Notes: generated from the sequence alone by a model not told the origin. Shown: positions 29,101-38,063, counted from the first letter of the stretch. The stretch is DNA of 64,000 nucleotides from Massilia pinisoli (GCF_024753285.1 NZ_JANUGW010000011.1:62001-126000); one strand, 5' to 3'. Program-made: numbers and translations.

Positions 29101-29898
29101 AACCCGGCGCTGCTGGCGCAGAAGAACCTGAACCAGAACTGGAGCGCGGAGTACTACCCCAGCAAGGACACGATGTTCTCGCTGTCGTACTTCAACCAGC
29201 GCGGCATCGTCGGCCCGTCGATCGTGCGCAGCGTGACGGGCACGCTGGGACTGGCCCTGATTGACCCGACGACGGGCAAGAATCTCGCCGACCTGCCGTT
29301 CTCGTATCCGACCTGGGAGAATGGCGTGCCGACCACCCGCAAAGGCTGGGAGTTCAACACGAAGACGGCATTCACGTTCCTGCCGTGGCGCCTGCGCTAC
29401 CTCGGCTTCGACGGCAACTACACGAAGCTGGCGTCGGTCACGTCGACGCAGAACATCGTCGACCTGTTGACGGGCAATCCGCTGCCGCCGCTGCGCGAAT
29501 CGAAGTTCCAGTACAACTGGGCCTTCTGGTACGACGACGGCCGCCTGCTGGCGCGCGTCGCGGTGCAGGGCGTGTCGAGCTACTTCAACAATCTCGCGGG
29601 TTCCAGCGGCACGGCGCCGAACAACTACCCGAACGCAAGCGGCAACACGCGTCCGCCGGCGTACAACCCGGGCTCGCCGAACTTCCGCGACGCGACCCGC
29701 TTCGTGGACGCGAAGATCCAGTACCACATCACGCCGGAAATCGACGTGTTCATCGAAGGCCGCAACCTGGGCAACAAGGCGACGAGCTCCAGCCAGGGCG
29801 AGTACGTGCCGTTCTCCAGCGGCGCGCCGAGCATCCTGGACTACAGCTACGCCGGCCGCCGCATCATGGTGGGCGCGGACTTCCGCTTCGGCGGTTGA
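26179..29898 (+). CDS. TonB-dependent receptor, large (outer membrane)
   Basis: Outer-membrane receptor of 1,239 residues, the largest of the four here. A signal peptide (about 1-32, ending ALAQ) is followed by a Pro/Ala/Gln-rich linker of about 35 residues. The plug has VVVSTRKSQQSS, IVAEDVGSLPDRNIGEAISRMAGIALDR, VAVRGNGPDLTRVEIDGQ and EGSLGGGIVIKTRSALDF, and the long barrel ends in RIMVGADFRFGG. The plug style matches carbohydrate receptors of Xanthomonas/Caulobacter. AGGAG lies before the ATG. The GH2 gene begins two bases after its stop, and two GH43 enzymes follow, so this is the transporter of a four-gene polysaccharide-utilisation operon, probably for a galactose- or arabinose-decorated pectin fragment (inference). 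Confidence 0.92.
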   Translation: MHDIRKVIRPTRVASAVSLALASLVASHAALAQDNPPPQDATTAQAPAAGTQPATGTAAAQGNQEIASGIATVVVSTRKSQQSSIARKKNAATAIDSIVAEDVGSLPDRNIGEAISRMAGIALDRGDFGEGVSVAVRGNGPDLTRVEIDGQAVQSANSVGPGSSGRGNEFRQLSADLIKSVDIVKGSTADMVEGSLGGGIVIKTRSALDFKEPLVSVRVAGTTNNLNKKWEPDTNVILSRKFLDNRLGVILNASKSTTANEQHQMQVATSANQGYLRAIDFDNSPQKTFTYNPATLNMADPASTTPAGPAAGSTGIYPYTNGTGNYNTASPYDILTKSAAAQTKADCYTAFPQIATTDATLKNLSSTNRTNAVNERQNELISCLNQWNDYTPSLVRNKIQTEIDRRQDLDLRADFRVNREMTVYAKGSYSTRRTENNTSFLNLGGMNVNPAKSFVDTNGVRAVAPGANGAGYYLYPTTVSFLSGQPAVKGAVTNIDPSTVTVDASHHVTSFGISDGGASVDQIYQKAKVTTKYFQTGGEWKRDGMTAEWMVGDAKSNYVSEQFRTTFSSYYGAAQLSVTPNGLWTYNFPQGSSYDLYNPANYARLVQPAASAAAAAGSTNIRAVPAYTAAQQPLLTYSQPQLTYTPVITDTEERTAKADFTFRTPEAVPFFTRFKTGFNFRDTRYDTHGNGGYQVSTVPNVWANTAIVRSTLTGCQDTPGSLGAGGNKCQYGYVPSIRYDSQSSGTVTLTPQQFQDLIGQAIDGNMTKTQFFNGASGQFGGAVTNWPNINPAKVLQLAGITNANLDCVYSCTGTDGKTYQQPLTKMSERTEALYVMGDFNLDHIPFTSRTLPFGWDLEGNMGYRYVRTKVHGVGLMQFESITRTASFDPANPNAPAGINDVIVATNTAVDATTHDFLPSYNLAMWLVPDQLVLRYNRARTVARPPVGNLLPSGQCRYDERVDAEGTQTCTKTVGNPALLAQKNLNQNWSAEYYPSKDTMFSLSYFNQRGIVGPSIVRSVTGTLGLALIDPTTGKNLADLPFSYPTWENGVPTTRKGWEFNTKTAFTFLPWRLRYLGFDGNYTKLASVTSTQNIVDLLTGNPLPPLRESKFQYNWAFWYDDGRLLARVAVQGVSSYFNNLAGSSGTAPNNYPNASGNTRPPAYNPGSPNFRDATRFVDAKIQYHITPEIDVFIEGRNLGNKATSSSQGEYVPFSSGAPSILDYSYAGRRIMVGADFRFGG

Positions 29899-29900
29899 CG

Positions 29901-32900
29901 ATGGCGCGACCGTTCTTGGTCCGCTGCGCCGGCGCCGTCCTGGCGCTGGCCTGCGGCTTGCCGGCCGGCGCCGCCACGACAATGCCGCTTGGCGGCGACT
30001 GGCGCTTCGCCCTCGACCGCGACGACGCCGGCGTGGCCGCGCATTGGGAAGGCCGCACGCTGCCGGACCGCATCCGCGTCCCCGGCATCCTCAACGCGCA
30101 GGGTTATGGCGACGAGATCACGGCGCAGACGCCGTGGGTGCTGTCGCTGTACGACAAGCACTGGAACCTGCGCGACGAGTACAAGGCATTCACGACGCCG
30201 GGCCACGTGAAGGTGCCGTTCCTGAGCCAGCCGCCGCGCCACTATCTCGGCCCCGCGTGGTATCAGCGCGACGTGGACGTGCCCCGCGACTGGGCGGGGC
30301 GCCGCGTCGTGCTGCACCTGGAGCGGCCGCGCTGGGGCTCGTCCGCGTGGATCGACGGCCGCGTGCTGGGCTCGAACCTGAGCCTCGTCGCGCCGCACGA
30401 CTACGACCTGGGCGTGCTCGCGCCGGGCCGGCACAAGGTGACGGTGCGCGTCGATTCGCGCGTGCTGATGGCCTATAGGCCCGATTCGCACAGCATCTCC
30501 GACTCGCTCGGCATGAGCTGGAACGGCATCGTCGGCGCCGTCGAACTGCGCGCGACGTCGCCCGTGTACATCGACGATGCGCAGGTGTTTCCGGACGTGG
30601 CGGACCGCAGCGTCGTCGTGAAAGTCAGCATCGGCAACGGCGGCGGCAACGCGGGGCAGGGAACGATCGCTGCGAACGGCCGGCGCTTTCCCGTGCGCTG
30701 GGGCGCGCGAGGCGGCAGTGCCGAGATCCGCGTCGCGTACCCGAAGGACGCGAAGACGTGGGACGAGTGGCACCCTGTGCTGCAGTCGCTGAAGCTGCGC
30801 CTGGCCGGCCCTGGCGCCGACGATGCGCGCGACGTGTCGTTCGGCTTCGTGCAGGTGGCGGCACGCGGCACCGACATCCTCGTCAACGGCCGTCCCGTGT
30901 TCCTGCGCGGGACGCATCATGGCGGCGACTTCCCGCTGACCGGCTATCCGCCGACGGACGTCGCGTACTGGAAGAAGATCTTCGCCATCAACAAGGCATG
31001 GGGCATCAACCACGTGCGCTTCCACTCGTTCACGCCGCCGGAAGCGGCATTCCAGGCCGCGGACGAAGTGGGGATCTATTTGCAGCCGGAACCGGGCATG
31101 TGGAACCGGTTCGAGCCCGGCTCGCCGATCGCCGCGATGCTGAACGACGAGACAGAGCGCCTGATCCGCGCCTATGGCAACCATCCGTCGTTCCTGCTGC
31201 TCAGTCCCAGCAATGAGCCGTCGGGCCGATGGAAGGAGGTGTTCGCGCAGTGGCGCGCGCGCTTCCGCGCGGAGGATCCACGCCGGCTGTACACGAACGG
31301 CACGGGCCACACGGAACCCGTCGTACCGGACCTCGACCAGGACACGGACTACCTGGCCGTGCAGCGCATCGGCCCGAAGCCGCTGCGTAACAAGACGGGC
31401 TGGTTTGGCCGCGACTACGCGGCGTCGCTCGAGGGCATCCACGTGCCCGTGATCGCGCACGAGATGGGGCAGTGGGTCGCCTACCCGGATTTCGGCGTCA
31501 TCGACAAGTTCAAGGGTTATCTGCAACCGGGGAATTACGAGATCTTCCGCGAATCCGCGCGCCGGCACGGCGTCCTCGATCGCGACCACGACTTCGCGCT
31601 GGCGTCGGGCCGCTGGCAGCTGGCGTGCTACAAGGAAGAGATCGAGGCCGCGCTGCGCACGCGCGGCATGAGCGGCTATCAACTGCTGGACCTGCACGAC
31701 TACCTGGGCCAAGGCACGGCGCTGGTCGGCCTGCTCGACACGTTCTGGGAAACCAAGGGCTATGCGACGCCGGACGTGTTCCGCCGTTTCAACGGCGAGA
31801 CGGTGCCGCTGGCCCGCCTCACGCGCACCGTGCTTACGACGCGCGACACGTTCGATGTCCCCGTCGAGATCGCGCACTATGGCGAGAAGCCGCTGGCCGG
31901 CGCGCGGCCGTGGTGGCGCATCGAAGATGACGTCGGGCGCGCGGTCGCCGACGGGCGTTTCGCCGCCATCGATATCCCGATCGGCAAGAACATCCCGTTG
32001 GGCCGGGTGACGGCGGACCTCGCCGGGCTGCCCGCGCCCTCGCACTACAAGCTCGTCGTGGGCCTGGACGGCACCGCGGTCGTGAACGACTGGAATTTCT
32101 GGGTGTATCCGGCGGCCGTGGACGAGAGCGTCCCGGACGGCGTGCTCGTCACGCATGCGTGGGCCGAGGCGGAGCGCCGCCTCGCGGACGGCGGCAAGGT
32201 GTTGTACCTGCCACGGAAGGCGGACCTGGACTGGACGTCGCCGCCGCTCGCCGACGTGCCCGTGTTCTGGAACCGCTTGATGAACCCGGCCTGGAGCCGC
32301 ATGCTGGGCCTATGGGTCGACCGCGCGCACCCTGCGCTGGCGGGCTTCCCCACGGCCGACCACATGGACTGGCAGTGGAGCGAACTGGTGGTGGGCGCCC
32401 GCGCGTTCAACCTCGAGCGCCTGCCGGCCGGGTTGAAGCCCATCGTCCAGCCCATCGACGACTGGAACCGCAACTACCGGCTGGGTGCCGTGTTCGAGGC
32501 GAACGTGGGACGCGGACGACTCGTCGTGTCGACGTTCGATCTGGAGAGCCGCCTGGATGAGCGGCCGGTCGCGCGCCAGTTGCGCCGCTCGCTGCTGGAC
32601 TATATGGCAGGCGCGCGCTTCCGACCCGTGACGGACGTCGACCCGGCCGCGCTGCGCGCCAGCCTGTTCGACACGCGCGTGATGAAGAAGCTTGGCGCCG
32701 TGGCCAGCGGCTGGCCGGGCGCGGCGAACGTCGTCGACGGCGATCCGAACACGTACGCGCTCGTGGCGGTGAAAGGCGATGCGCCACGGCCGCAGCCGCC
32801 GTTGACGATCACGCTCGCGCACGCCGTGCCGTACGACGGCCTCGTGCTGATGCCCCGTCAGAACCACCGCGACCACGAAGGCGACGTGCACGAATGGCGC

Positions 32901-33209
32901 ATCGAGGCGAGCGACGACGGCGAGCATTGGCGCGACGTGGCGCGGCCCGTGCTGGGCTCCACGTTCGATCCGCAGACGGTGCGATTCGGCAGTACCGTGA
33001 CGGCGCGGTCGCTGCGCCTGACGCCATTGTCCGGATTCGGCGACGACCGCGCGAGCGCGCTGGCCGACGTCGCCGTGATATATGTGGGCCCCGCGTTGCC
33101 GGACGAGGCAGGCGAGCTGGAATACAAGCGCTCGCGCTCCACGTCAGCCGACATCGACGAGGCGGGCATGGACGACCGACCGCGGCGCCGCCGCAAGCCC
33201 ATGCAATAA
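29901..33209 (+). CDS. Secreted glycoside hydrolase family 2 with discoidin-like C-terminus
   Basis: Exported 1,102-residue enzyme. A signal peptide (about 1-24, ending PAGAA) precedes a GH2 sugar-binding domain (PLGGDWRFALDRDDAG, YLGPAWYQRDVDVPRDWAGRRVVLHLERPRW), a central domain and a TIM barrel (ILVNGRPVFLRGTHHGGDFPLTGYPPT). The predicted acid/base is E439 in SPSNEPSG and the nucleophile is E521 in IAHEMGQW. A glutamine-amidotransferase-like and a discoidin F5/8-type segment (about 920-1060) follow, then a highly basic tail (MDDRPRRRRKPMQ). The ATG lies two bases after the receptor stop, with no separate ribosome site, so translation is probably coupled. Specificity (beta-galactosidase, glucuronidase or other) is not readable; the operon context suggests a pectin side chain. 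Confidence 0.85.
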   Translation: MARPFLVRCAGAVLALACGLPAGAATTMPLGGDWRFALDRDDAGVAAHWEGRTLPDRIRVPGILNAQGYGDEITAQTPWVLSLYDKHWNLRDEYKAFTTPGHVKVPFLSQPPRHYLGPAWYQRDVDVPRDWAGRRVVLHLERPRWGSSAWIDGRVLGSNLSLVAPHDYDLGVLAPGRHKVTVRVDSRVLMAYRPDSHSISDSLGMSWNGIVGAVELRATSPVYIDDAQVFPDVADRSVVVKVSIGNGGGNAGQGTIAANGRRFPVRWGARGGSAEIRVAYPKDAKTWDEWHPVLQSLKLRLAGPGADDARDVSFGFVQVAARGTDILVNGRPVFLRGTHHGGDFPLTGYPPTDVAYWKKIFAINKAWGINHVRFHSFTPPEAAFQAADEVGIYLQPEPGMWNRFEPGSPIAAMLNDETERLIRAYGNHPSFLLLSPSNEPSGRWKEVFAQWRARFRAEDPRRLYTNGTGHTEPVVPDLDQDTDYLAVQRIGPKPLRNKTGWFGRDYAASLEGIHVPVIAHEMGQWVAYPDFGVIDKFKGYLQPGNYEIFRESARRHGVLDRDHDFALASGRWQLACYKEEIEAALRTRGMSGYQLLDLHDYLGQGTALVGLLDTFWETKGYATPDVFRRFNGETVPLARLTRTVLTTRDTFDVPVEIAHYGEKPLAGARPWWRIEDDVGRAVADGRFAAIDIPIGKNIPLGRVTADLAGLPAPSHYKLVVGLDGTAVVNDWNFWVYPAAVDESVPDGVLVTHAWAEAERRLADGGKVLYLPRKADLDWTSPPLADVPVFWNRLMNPAWSRMLGLWVDRAHPALAGFPTADHMDWQWSELVVGARAFNLERLPAGLKPIVQPIDDWNRNYRLGAVFEANVGRGRLVVSTFDLESRLDERPVARQLRRSLLDYMAGARFRPVTDVDPAALRASLFDTRVMKKLGAVASGWPGAANVVDGDPNTYALVAVKGDAPRPQPPLTITLAHAVPYDGLVLMPRQNHRDHEGDVHEWRIEASDDGEHWRDVARPVLGSTFDPQTVRFGSTVTARSLRLTPLSGFGDDRASALADVAVIYVGPALPDEAGELEYKRSRSTSADIDEAGMDDRPRRRRKPMQ

Positions 33210-33310
33210 TCGTATCGGTCGCGCGAAAAATGTCATTGGTCGGCGCTCGCGCGCCGGACTATCATCGCGGCGATTCGAGCGGACCCGAGCCGCCGGGAAG
33301 AGGAGACGAA

Positions 33311-34348
33311 TTGCTGTCCACATTCAGGTCGTATGCGGCCCTGTCCGCGGTGCTGCTGGCGCTCGCCGGCTGCGCAGGCGTGCCCGCGACATCGCCCGCC
33401 GGCGCCATCGCCGCGAAGCCCCTGTTCCGCGATCCCGTGTATGACGGCGCAGCCGATCCCACGCTCGTGTGGAACCCGGCGCGCGGACGCTGGTGGATGT
33501 TCTACACGAACCGCCGCGCGACGGCGAACGGCCTGCCCGGCGTGACGTGGGTGCACGGCACACGCATCGGTATCGCGGAATCGCCCGACGGCGGCGCGCA
33601 CTGGACCTATGTCGGCACCGCGGACATCGAACTGCCGCCCGATCTCGGCGGCGCCCGGACGACGCACTGGGCGCCGGACGTCGTGCGCGCGGACGACGGC
33701 ACGTTCCACATGTTCGTCACCGTCGTGCCGGGCGTGTTCGAGGACTGGGGGCACCCGCGCGGGATCGTCCACCTGACGAGCACCGACCTGCGCACGTGGC
33801 GCCATCCCGCCGTCGTGCCGCTGGCGAACGACAAGGTCATCGACCCGTCGCTGGCCCGCCTGCCGGACGGCACCTGGCGCATGTGGTACAACAACGAGCG
33901 CGATAACAAGACGATCTATTACGCGGACAGCCCCGACCTCGAGCACTGGACGGATCGCGGGATCGCCGTTGCCGAGCGCGGCGAGGGCCCGAAGGTGTTC
34001 CGCTGGCATGGTGCGTGGTGGATGATCGTCGACCTTTGGCACGGCCTCGGCGTATTCCGCTCCGACGATGCGCGCACGTGGCGCAAGCAGGACGCGACCT
34101 TGCTCGAACAGCCGGGCCACGGCCTCGACGACGGCGTGATGGGCGGCCACGCGGACGTCGTCGTCAGCGGCGATCGCGCCTATCTCTTTTATTTCGTGCA
34201 CCCCGGCAGGCGCGGGCCGGATGCGAAGGCGGACGGCGTCGAACAGCGCCGCAGTCTGATCCAGGTGACCGAATTGATCGAAGAGGGCGGTATCATCCAT
34301 ACGGACCGCGACGCGCCCGTGCGCATCCGGCTCGATCCGCCAGGCTAA
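33311..34348 (+). CDS. GH43-type five-bladed propeller lipoprotein
   Basis: Predicted lipoprotein of 345 residues (LALAGCAG, lipidated Cys 21) with a GH43-like five-bladed propeller. Three carboxylates match the GH43 triad: D49 in GAADPTLVW (base), D178 in VIDPSLARL (pKa modulator) and E225 in RGEGPKVF (acid). WAPDVV and HADVVV are further propeller marks. The start is TTG at 33311, chosen because AGGAG lies five bases upstream and the lipoprotein signal begins there; the upstream open frame has no signal. It lies in the operon after the GH2 gene, 101 bases downstream, and before a second GH43 gene. Arabinofuranosidase, xylosidase or galactosidase activity are all possible. Confidence 0.78.
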   Translation: MLSTFRSYAALSAVLLALAGCAGVPATSPAGAIAAKPLFRDPVYDGAADPTLVWNPARGRWWMFYTNRRATANGLPGVTWVHGTRIGIAESPDGGAHWTYVGTADIELPPDLGGARTTHWAPDVVRADDGTFHMFVTVVPGVFEDWGHPRGIVHLTSTDLRTWRHPAVVPLANDKVIDPSLARLPDGTWRMWYNNERDNKTIYYADSPDLEHWTDRGIAVAERGEGPKVFRWHGAWWMIVDLWHGLGVFRSDDARTWRKQDATLLEQPGHGLDDGVMGGHADVVVSGDRAYLFYFVHPGRRGPDAKADGVEQRRSLIQVTELIEEGGIIHTDRDAPVRIRLDPPG

Positions 34349-34363
34349 ACCAAAGGAGTCCCG

Positions 34364-35386
34364 ATGTACCGCATGACCTTACGCGCCTTGCCGGCGCTGG
34401 CTTTGTGCCTCGCAGCCGCGTGCGCGCCCGCGCGCGCCGCCGACCCCGTGTTTCACAATCCGCTCGTGCAGCAGCGCGCCGACCCGCAGGTGAGCCTGCA
34501 GCCCGACGGCTGGTATTACTTCACGGCGACCGTGCCCGAATACGACCGCATCGAGATCCGCCGCGCCCGTTCGCTCGACGACCTGGGCGCGGCGCCGGCG
34601 AAAACCGTGTGGCGCAAGCACGCGACGGGCGTGATGGGCGCGCATATCTGGGCGCCGGAGATGCACCGCATCGGCGGCAAGTGGTATATCTATTTCACGG
34701 CGGGCAGCGCCGAGCATCCGTGGGAAATCCGCCTGTACGCGCTGGAGAACGCGTCCGCCGATCCGTTCCAGGGCGAGTGGGTCGAGCGCGGCCAGATCAA
34801 GACGGGCTGGGAATCGTTCTCGCTCGACGCCACGACGTTCGAACACCGCGGCCAGCGCTACCTCGTGTGGACGCAGACGGCGCCCGATGGCAGCAAAGGC
34901 ACCAACATCTACCTGGCGAAGATGGATACGCCCGTGTCGGTCACAGGGCCGGCCGTGCTGCTGTCGAAGCCGGAATATGCATGGGAAAAGGTGAAGTTCG
35001 ACGTGGACGAGGGCCCCGCGGTGCTGGTGAGCCACGGCCGCGTGTTCGTCACGTTCTCCGCGAGCGCGACGGACGAGAATTACTGCCTCGGCATGGTCAG
35101 CGCGCCGGCGGATGCCAACCTGCTCGATCCGACATCGTGGACCAAGCTGCCGCAGCCCGTATTCCGCAGCAGCGCGAAGAACGGCCAGTGGGGCCCGGGC
35201 CACAATGCGTTCACGACCACGCCGGACGGCAAGACCGACATCCTCGTCTACCATGCGCGCAACTATCGCGAGATCCCGGGCGATTCGCTGCACGACCCGA
35301 ACCGCCACACGCGCGCCCAGGTCATCCACTGGCGCGCGGACGGCATGCCCGATTTCGGCGAGCCCGTGCCGGACCTGCCGCGGTAA
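34364..35386 (+). CDS. Secreted glycoside hydrolase family 43
   Basis: Exported 340-residue enzyme with a signal peptide (about 1-25, ending ARAAD) and a complete GH43 propeller. The catalytic triad is evident: D40 (QQRADPQV), D155 (FSLDATTF) and E216 (DVDEGPAVL). GAHIWAPEMHRIGGKWYIYFTAG and NGQWGPGHNAFTTTPDGKTDILVYHARNY are classic GH43 segments of arabinofuranosidase/xylosidase subgroups. AAGGAG precedes the ATG, 15 bases after the preceding stop, so it is the last gene of the receptor-GH2-GH43-GH43 operon. It probably releases terminal arabinose or xylose in the periplasm or at the cell surface; the exact sugar is not fixed by sequence. Confidence 0.88.
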   Translation: MYRMTLRALPALALCLAAACAPARAADPVFHNPLVQQRADPQVSLQPDGWYYFTATVPEYDRIEIRRARSLDDLGAAPAKTVWRKHATGVMGAHIWAPEMHRIGGKWYIYFTAGSAEHPWEIRLYALENASADPFQGEWVERGQIKTGWESFSLDATTFEHRGQRYLVWTQTAPDGSKGTNIYLAKMDTPVSVTGPAVLLSKPEYAWEKVKFDVDEGPAVLVSHGRVFVTFSASATDENYCLGMVSAPADANLLDPTSWTKLPQPVFRSSAKNGQWGPGHNAFTTTPDGKTDILVYHARNYREIPGDSLHDPNRHTRAQVIHWRADGMPDFGEPVPDLPR

Positions 35387-35479
35387 AACGCCCGTTGCTT
35401 CACCGCCTGCGCCAGTAGCGGGGCCGCAGGCAAGTCTGGTATTGTTGTCGCCGTCATAACGATATCGATGGAGGGCGCC

Positions 35480-35908
35480 ATGAACGGTGCGGGCGGTACC
35501 AGCGGAGGCATCGGCCAGTTTTTCCTGGGCCTCGTCATGATGTGCGGCGGGTTCTACCTGCTGCTGGAGAGTGTCGTCGTGAGTTCCGGCTTCGGCCTCG
35601 GCACACGGCTGTTCGGCGTGGGCGGCTACGGCATCACGGGTGGCATCGTGCTGATTCCCCTCGTGATCGGCGTCGCCATCATCTTCTACGACGCGAAGAG
35701 CGCCATCGGCTGGCTGCTGTCCATCTGCGCGTTCGCGGCGCTCGTGTTCGGGGTGATCGCGTCCGTGAACCTGTCGCTGCGCACGATGTCGGGGTTTGAG
35801 CTCATCTGCATCCTCGCGCTGGCGTTCGGCGGCCTCGGCCTGTTCCTGCGTTCGCTGCGCAGCGCCGCGCGCGACGAAGAGGCGGCCGCGCGCCGCCTGC
35901 GTTCCTGA
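35480..35908 (+). CDS. Small four-helix membrane protein, unknown function
   Basis: A 142-residue inner-membrane protein with about four hydrophobic segments (FFLGLVMMCGGFYLLLESVVV, GITGGIVLIPLVIGVAIIFYD, IGWLLSICAFAALVFGVIASV, ELICILALAFGGLGLFL) and a charged cytoplasmic-type tail (RSLRSAARDEEAAARRLRS). No family was recognised with confidence. GGAGG five bases before ATG 35480 supports this start over the ATG at 35468. It is convergent with the CII-like gene, the two stop codons touching. It is near the DUF2491/coiled-coil gene group but on the far side of the CII-like gene, so co-function is only a suggestion. Confidence 0.75.
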   Translation: MNGAGGTSGGIGQFFLGLVMMCGGFYLLLESVVVSSGFGLGTRLFGVGGYGITGGIVLIPLVIGVAIIFYDAKSAIGWLLSICAFAALVFGVIASVNLSLRTMSGFELICILALAFGGLGLFLRSLRSAARDEEAAARRLRS

Positions 35909-36400
35909 TCAGCGGATCCCGGCCTCGCCGTCCTGGCGCAGACGCGCGCGCCAGGCGCCGAGGGCGGACAGCGCGGCATGGAATTTTTTCTCGATCAGGT
36001 CCGCCTCGACCGAGGTGACGACGCCGTCGAGCAGGGCGGCCGCCACGGCCTCCGCGACGTCTCCCACGTCGCTCATCACGCGGCACACGGTCTGCGACAG
36101 GTCGTCCTGGCGCGCCGCCTCCGGCTGCGGCACGACGAACGCCGCCATCCCGTGCCGGACGAGCAGCGCGTGCAGCGGCAGGTGCGCATCCGCGACGCCC
36201 GCCTTGTGGCAGCACTCGACGATCAGCGACACCTCCTCGAACGACGGATAGTGCGATGCGATCGTGGGCGACAGCTTGTTGCGCAGCACGTTGGCCGACA
36301 TGCCCAGCTCGCGCGCCAGGGCATCGATGCCGCCCGGGTATTTGCGCGCGACCGAGTACAGGGCATCGTGCTGGTTCATGTCGAGGTAACGTCGGGTCAT
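35909..36400 (-). CDS. Phage CII-like regulatory protein
   Basis: A 163-residue protein resembling the phage regulatory CII family: an N-terminal helix-turn-helix-like region (YSVARKYPGGIDALARELGMSANVLRNKLSP, about 15-45), FEEVSLIVECC and a helical C-terminal half that could oligomerise (SDVGDVAEAVAAALLDGVVTSVEADLIEKKFHAALSALGAW). Homologues occur as stand-alone chromosomal genes in beta- and gammaproteobacteria as well as in phages. No other phage gene is nearby, so this may be a domesticated regulator. AGGA lies upstream of the ATG. It is divergent from the 36483-38828 gene set with only 82 bases between, so it may control that set. Confidence 0.75.
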   Translation of the reverse strand: MTRRYLDMNQHDALYSVARKYPGGIDALARELGMSANVLRNKLSPTIASHYPSFEEVSLIVECCHKAGVADAHLPLHALLVRHGMAAFVVPQPEAARQDDLSQTVCRVMSDVGDVAEAVAAALLDGVVTSVEADLIEKKFHAALSALGAWRARLRQDGEAGIR

Positions 36401-36482
36401 GGTAATCCTTTGCTAATTTTACCGGTGCGTGTCAACATGCCGGTCGTTATCCTGATTTTAACTTTTGATCGCACACCTGACC

Positions 36483-37226
36483 ATGTTGAAGACTTATCAA
36501 GTCGCCCTCGTGCTGTCGCTGCTGATGCCGCTGGCCCAGGCCGTCGACGCCAAGCCGTCCTCGTCGAGCGGTTTCAAGAGCGGATTTTCGTCGCAGCATA
36601 CGTCGTCGACGTCGCGCAGTTCGCCGGCGCCCAGCCACAGCGGCGGCTTCGGCTCGTTCGGCAAGCGCGCGGCACCGCCCGATGCTGCGGCGCCCACCAA
36701 GCCATCCGGCGGCTTCGGCTCGTTCGGCGGCGGCCAGGCGGCGCCGCAGAAATCGGACTCCGCGCTGTCGCAAAAGCTGAACAAGAACGCGTCCGAGGCG
36801 AATGCGCTGCGCACCCTGGACGCGCGCCGCCAGGCGCAAGCCGACGCGGCGCGCGATACGCGGCCCGTGCCCGGCTACGAGCAGGGGCCGTCCGGCCAGC
36901 CGGCGCCCACGTACGCGCCGCCGCAGCAACAGGCACCCGTCATCGTGCGCCAGGACAGCGGTCTCGGTCACGTGCTCGCGGGCGCGATGATCGCGAACGC
37001 GGCGCGCGGCGCGCATGCGAGCAACAACGGTTATCCGGGCGCCTACCCGTCCAACGGTGGCGGTGGCGTGACGGCGCCTGCGCGCGGCGGCGGCACGTCG
37101 TTCATCGGTCTGTTCTTCACCTTGTGCGTGCTGGTGGCCATCGCCTGGGGCGTGTACTTCATGTGGCGCCGCGTGCAGCGTGCCCGCGCCGCAAAGAAGC
37201 CAAATTATTCGTTCGAAAGGAATTGA
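36483..37226 (+). CDS. Gly/Ser-rich exported protein with C-terminal membrane anchor
   Basis: A 247-residue protein, unrecognised. A signal peptide (about 1-20, MLKTYQVALVLSLLMPLAQA) leads to a low-complexity Ser/Gly/Pro/Ala region with the heptad GGFGSFG twice (SGGFGSFGKRAAP and SGGFGSFGGGQAAP). Gln/Pro-rich sequence and a GGGG region follow, then a single transmembrane helix (SFIGLFFTLCVLVAIAWGVYFMW) with a basic cytoplasmic tail. The topology suggests a disordered periplasmic chain tethered at its C-terminus. A TTG six codons upstream would extend it but gains no ribosome site. The DUF2491 gene begins five bases after its stop, so the two are co-translated. Composition is unlike its neighbours. 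Confidence 0.7.
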   Translation: MLKTYQVALVLSLLMPLAQAVDAKPSSSSGFKSGFSSQHTSSTSRSSPAPSHSGGFGSFGKRAAPPDAAAPTKPSGGFGSFGGGQAAPQKSDSALSQKLNKNASEANALRTLDARRQAQADAARDTRPVPGYEQGPSGQPAPTYAPPQQQAPVIVRQDSGLGHVLAGAMIANAARGAHASNNGYPGAYPSNGGGGVTAPARGGGTSFIGLFFTLCVLVAIAWGVYFMWRRVQRARAAKKPNYSFERN

Positions 37227-37231
37227 CGAGA

Positions 37232-38017
37232 ATGGCCTGGAAGGATGTCTTCAGCTATGTGCGGGCGGTGGCCGCCGACAAGGGCGTGACGCAGCGCGAC
37301 GCGCACGCGGACGACGCGCTGCCGATGGGCGCGCGCATCGGCAGCGTCGTGCAGATGCAGTGCTCCCCGGTGATCCGCGCGCAGGCGAACGGTTCGCTGA
37401 TCGCGATGCCGGAGGCGGGCGACACGCGCATCCTCGCCGTGTCGCAGGTGAAGCTCGAGCCGGACACGGAACTGTACCGCCTCTATCTCGACAAGGGAGA
37501 CGCGGACGCGAAGGAAAAATTCCTGCAAGTGTTCTGCGGCGACGACGGCAAGGTGGCGGAAGTGTTGTATTGCACCCAGCTGGCGCGCATCGTCCCCGAG
37601 ACGGCCGATGACCAGGACGCGTACACGGGCGCCGCCGGCTACGGCCTGGGCGACGCGGGCTATACGTTGTGGCGCGAACAGCTGGCCGATATGCTGGACG
37701 AGGCGGGCCTCGTGACCGTGTTCGGCACGGCCGACCGCCTCGACTACACGCGCGACGCTGGCGCGCCCGACGCGCAGTTCGTGACGCCATTCCGCGGCCG
37801 CGAGACACGCATCGACGATGCGGAAGGTGTGCACGGCCTGCGCCAGGAAATGTATTTCATGCCGTACGTGCGCAAGCTGGCGGACGGCGGCCGCGAATAC
37901 CTCCTCATCACGACGGAGATCGTGGAGAGCGTGGACGGCGATGCGAGCAAGCGCGGGATCCATGTCGATTTCGTGATCGGCATCCCGCTGGAGCAGGAAC
38001 GCATCGTCATTCAGTAA
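37232..38017 (+). CDS. DUF2491-family protein (YjfK-like)
   Basis: A soluble 261-residue protein that I match to DUF2491, the family of Escherichia coli YjfK, from overall layout: an early PMGARIGSVVQM segment, a middle YRLYLDKGDADAKEKFLQVF, and a C-terminal GLRQEMYFMPYVRKL and EYLLITTEIVESVDG. In E. coli yjfK lies beside yjfJ (PspA/IM30-like) and yjfL (DUF350 membrane protein); here a coiled-coil gene follows 46 bases downstream. No enzyme motif is visible. The start has AAGGA and lies five bases after the preceding stop. The family has no settled function, though the PspA-like partner suggests membrane stress or envelope maintenance. That is inference by association. Confidence 0.75.
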   Translation: MAWKDVFSYVRAVAADKGVTQRDAHADDALPMGARIGSVVQMQCSPVIRAQANGSLIAMPEAGDTRILAVSQVKLEPDTELYRLYLDKGDADAKEKFLQVFCGDDGKVAEVLYCTQLARIVPETADDQDAYTGAAGYGLGDAGYTLWREQLADMLDEAGLVTVFGTADRLDYTRDAGAPDAQFVTPFRGRETRIDDAEGVHGLRQEMYFMPYVRKLADGGREYLLITTEIVESVDGDASKRGIHVDFVIGIPLEQERIVIQ

Positions 38018-38063
38018 CAGTAACCGTAAGCGTTTTCTTCACCGACGAAAGAAAGGAACAACA

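Noticed and set aside
35909..36400. Prophage remnant around the CII-like gene
   Set aside because: No integrase, structural or lysis gene and no attachment repeats are visible; the gene looks like a stand-alone chromosomal regulator.
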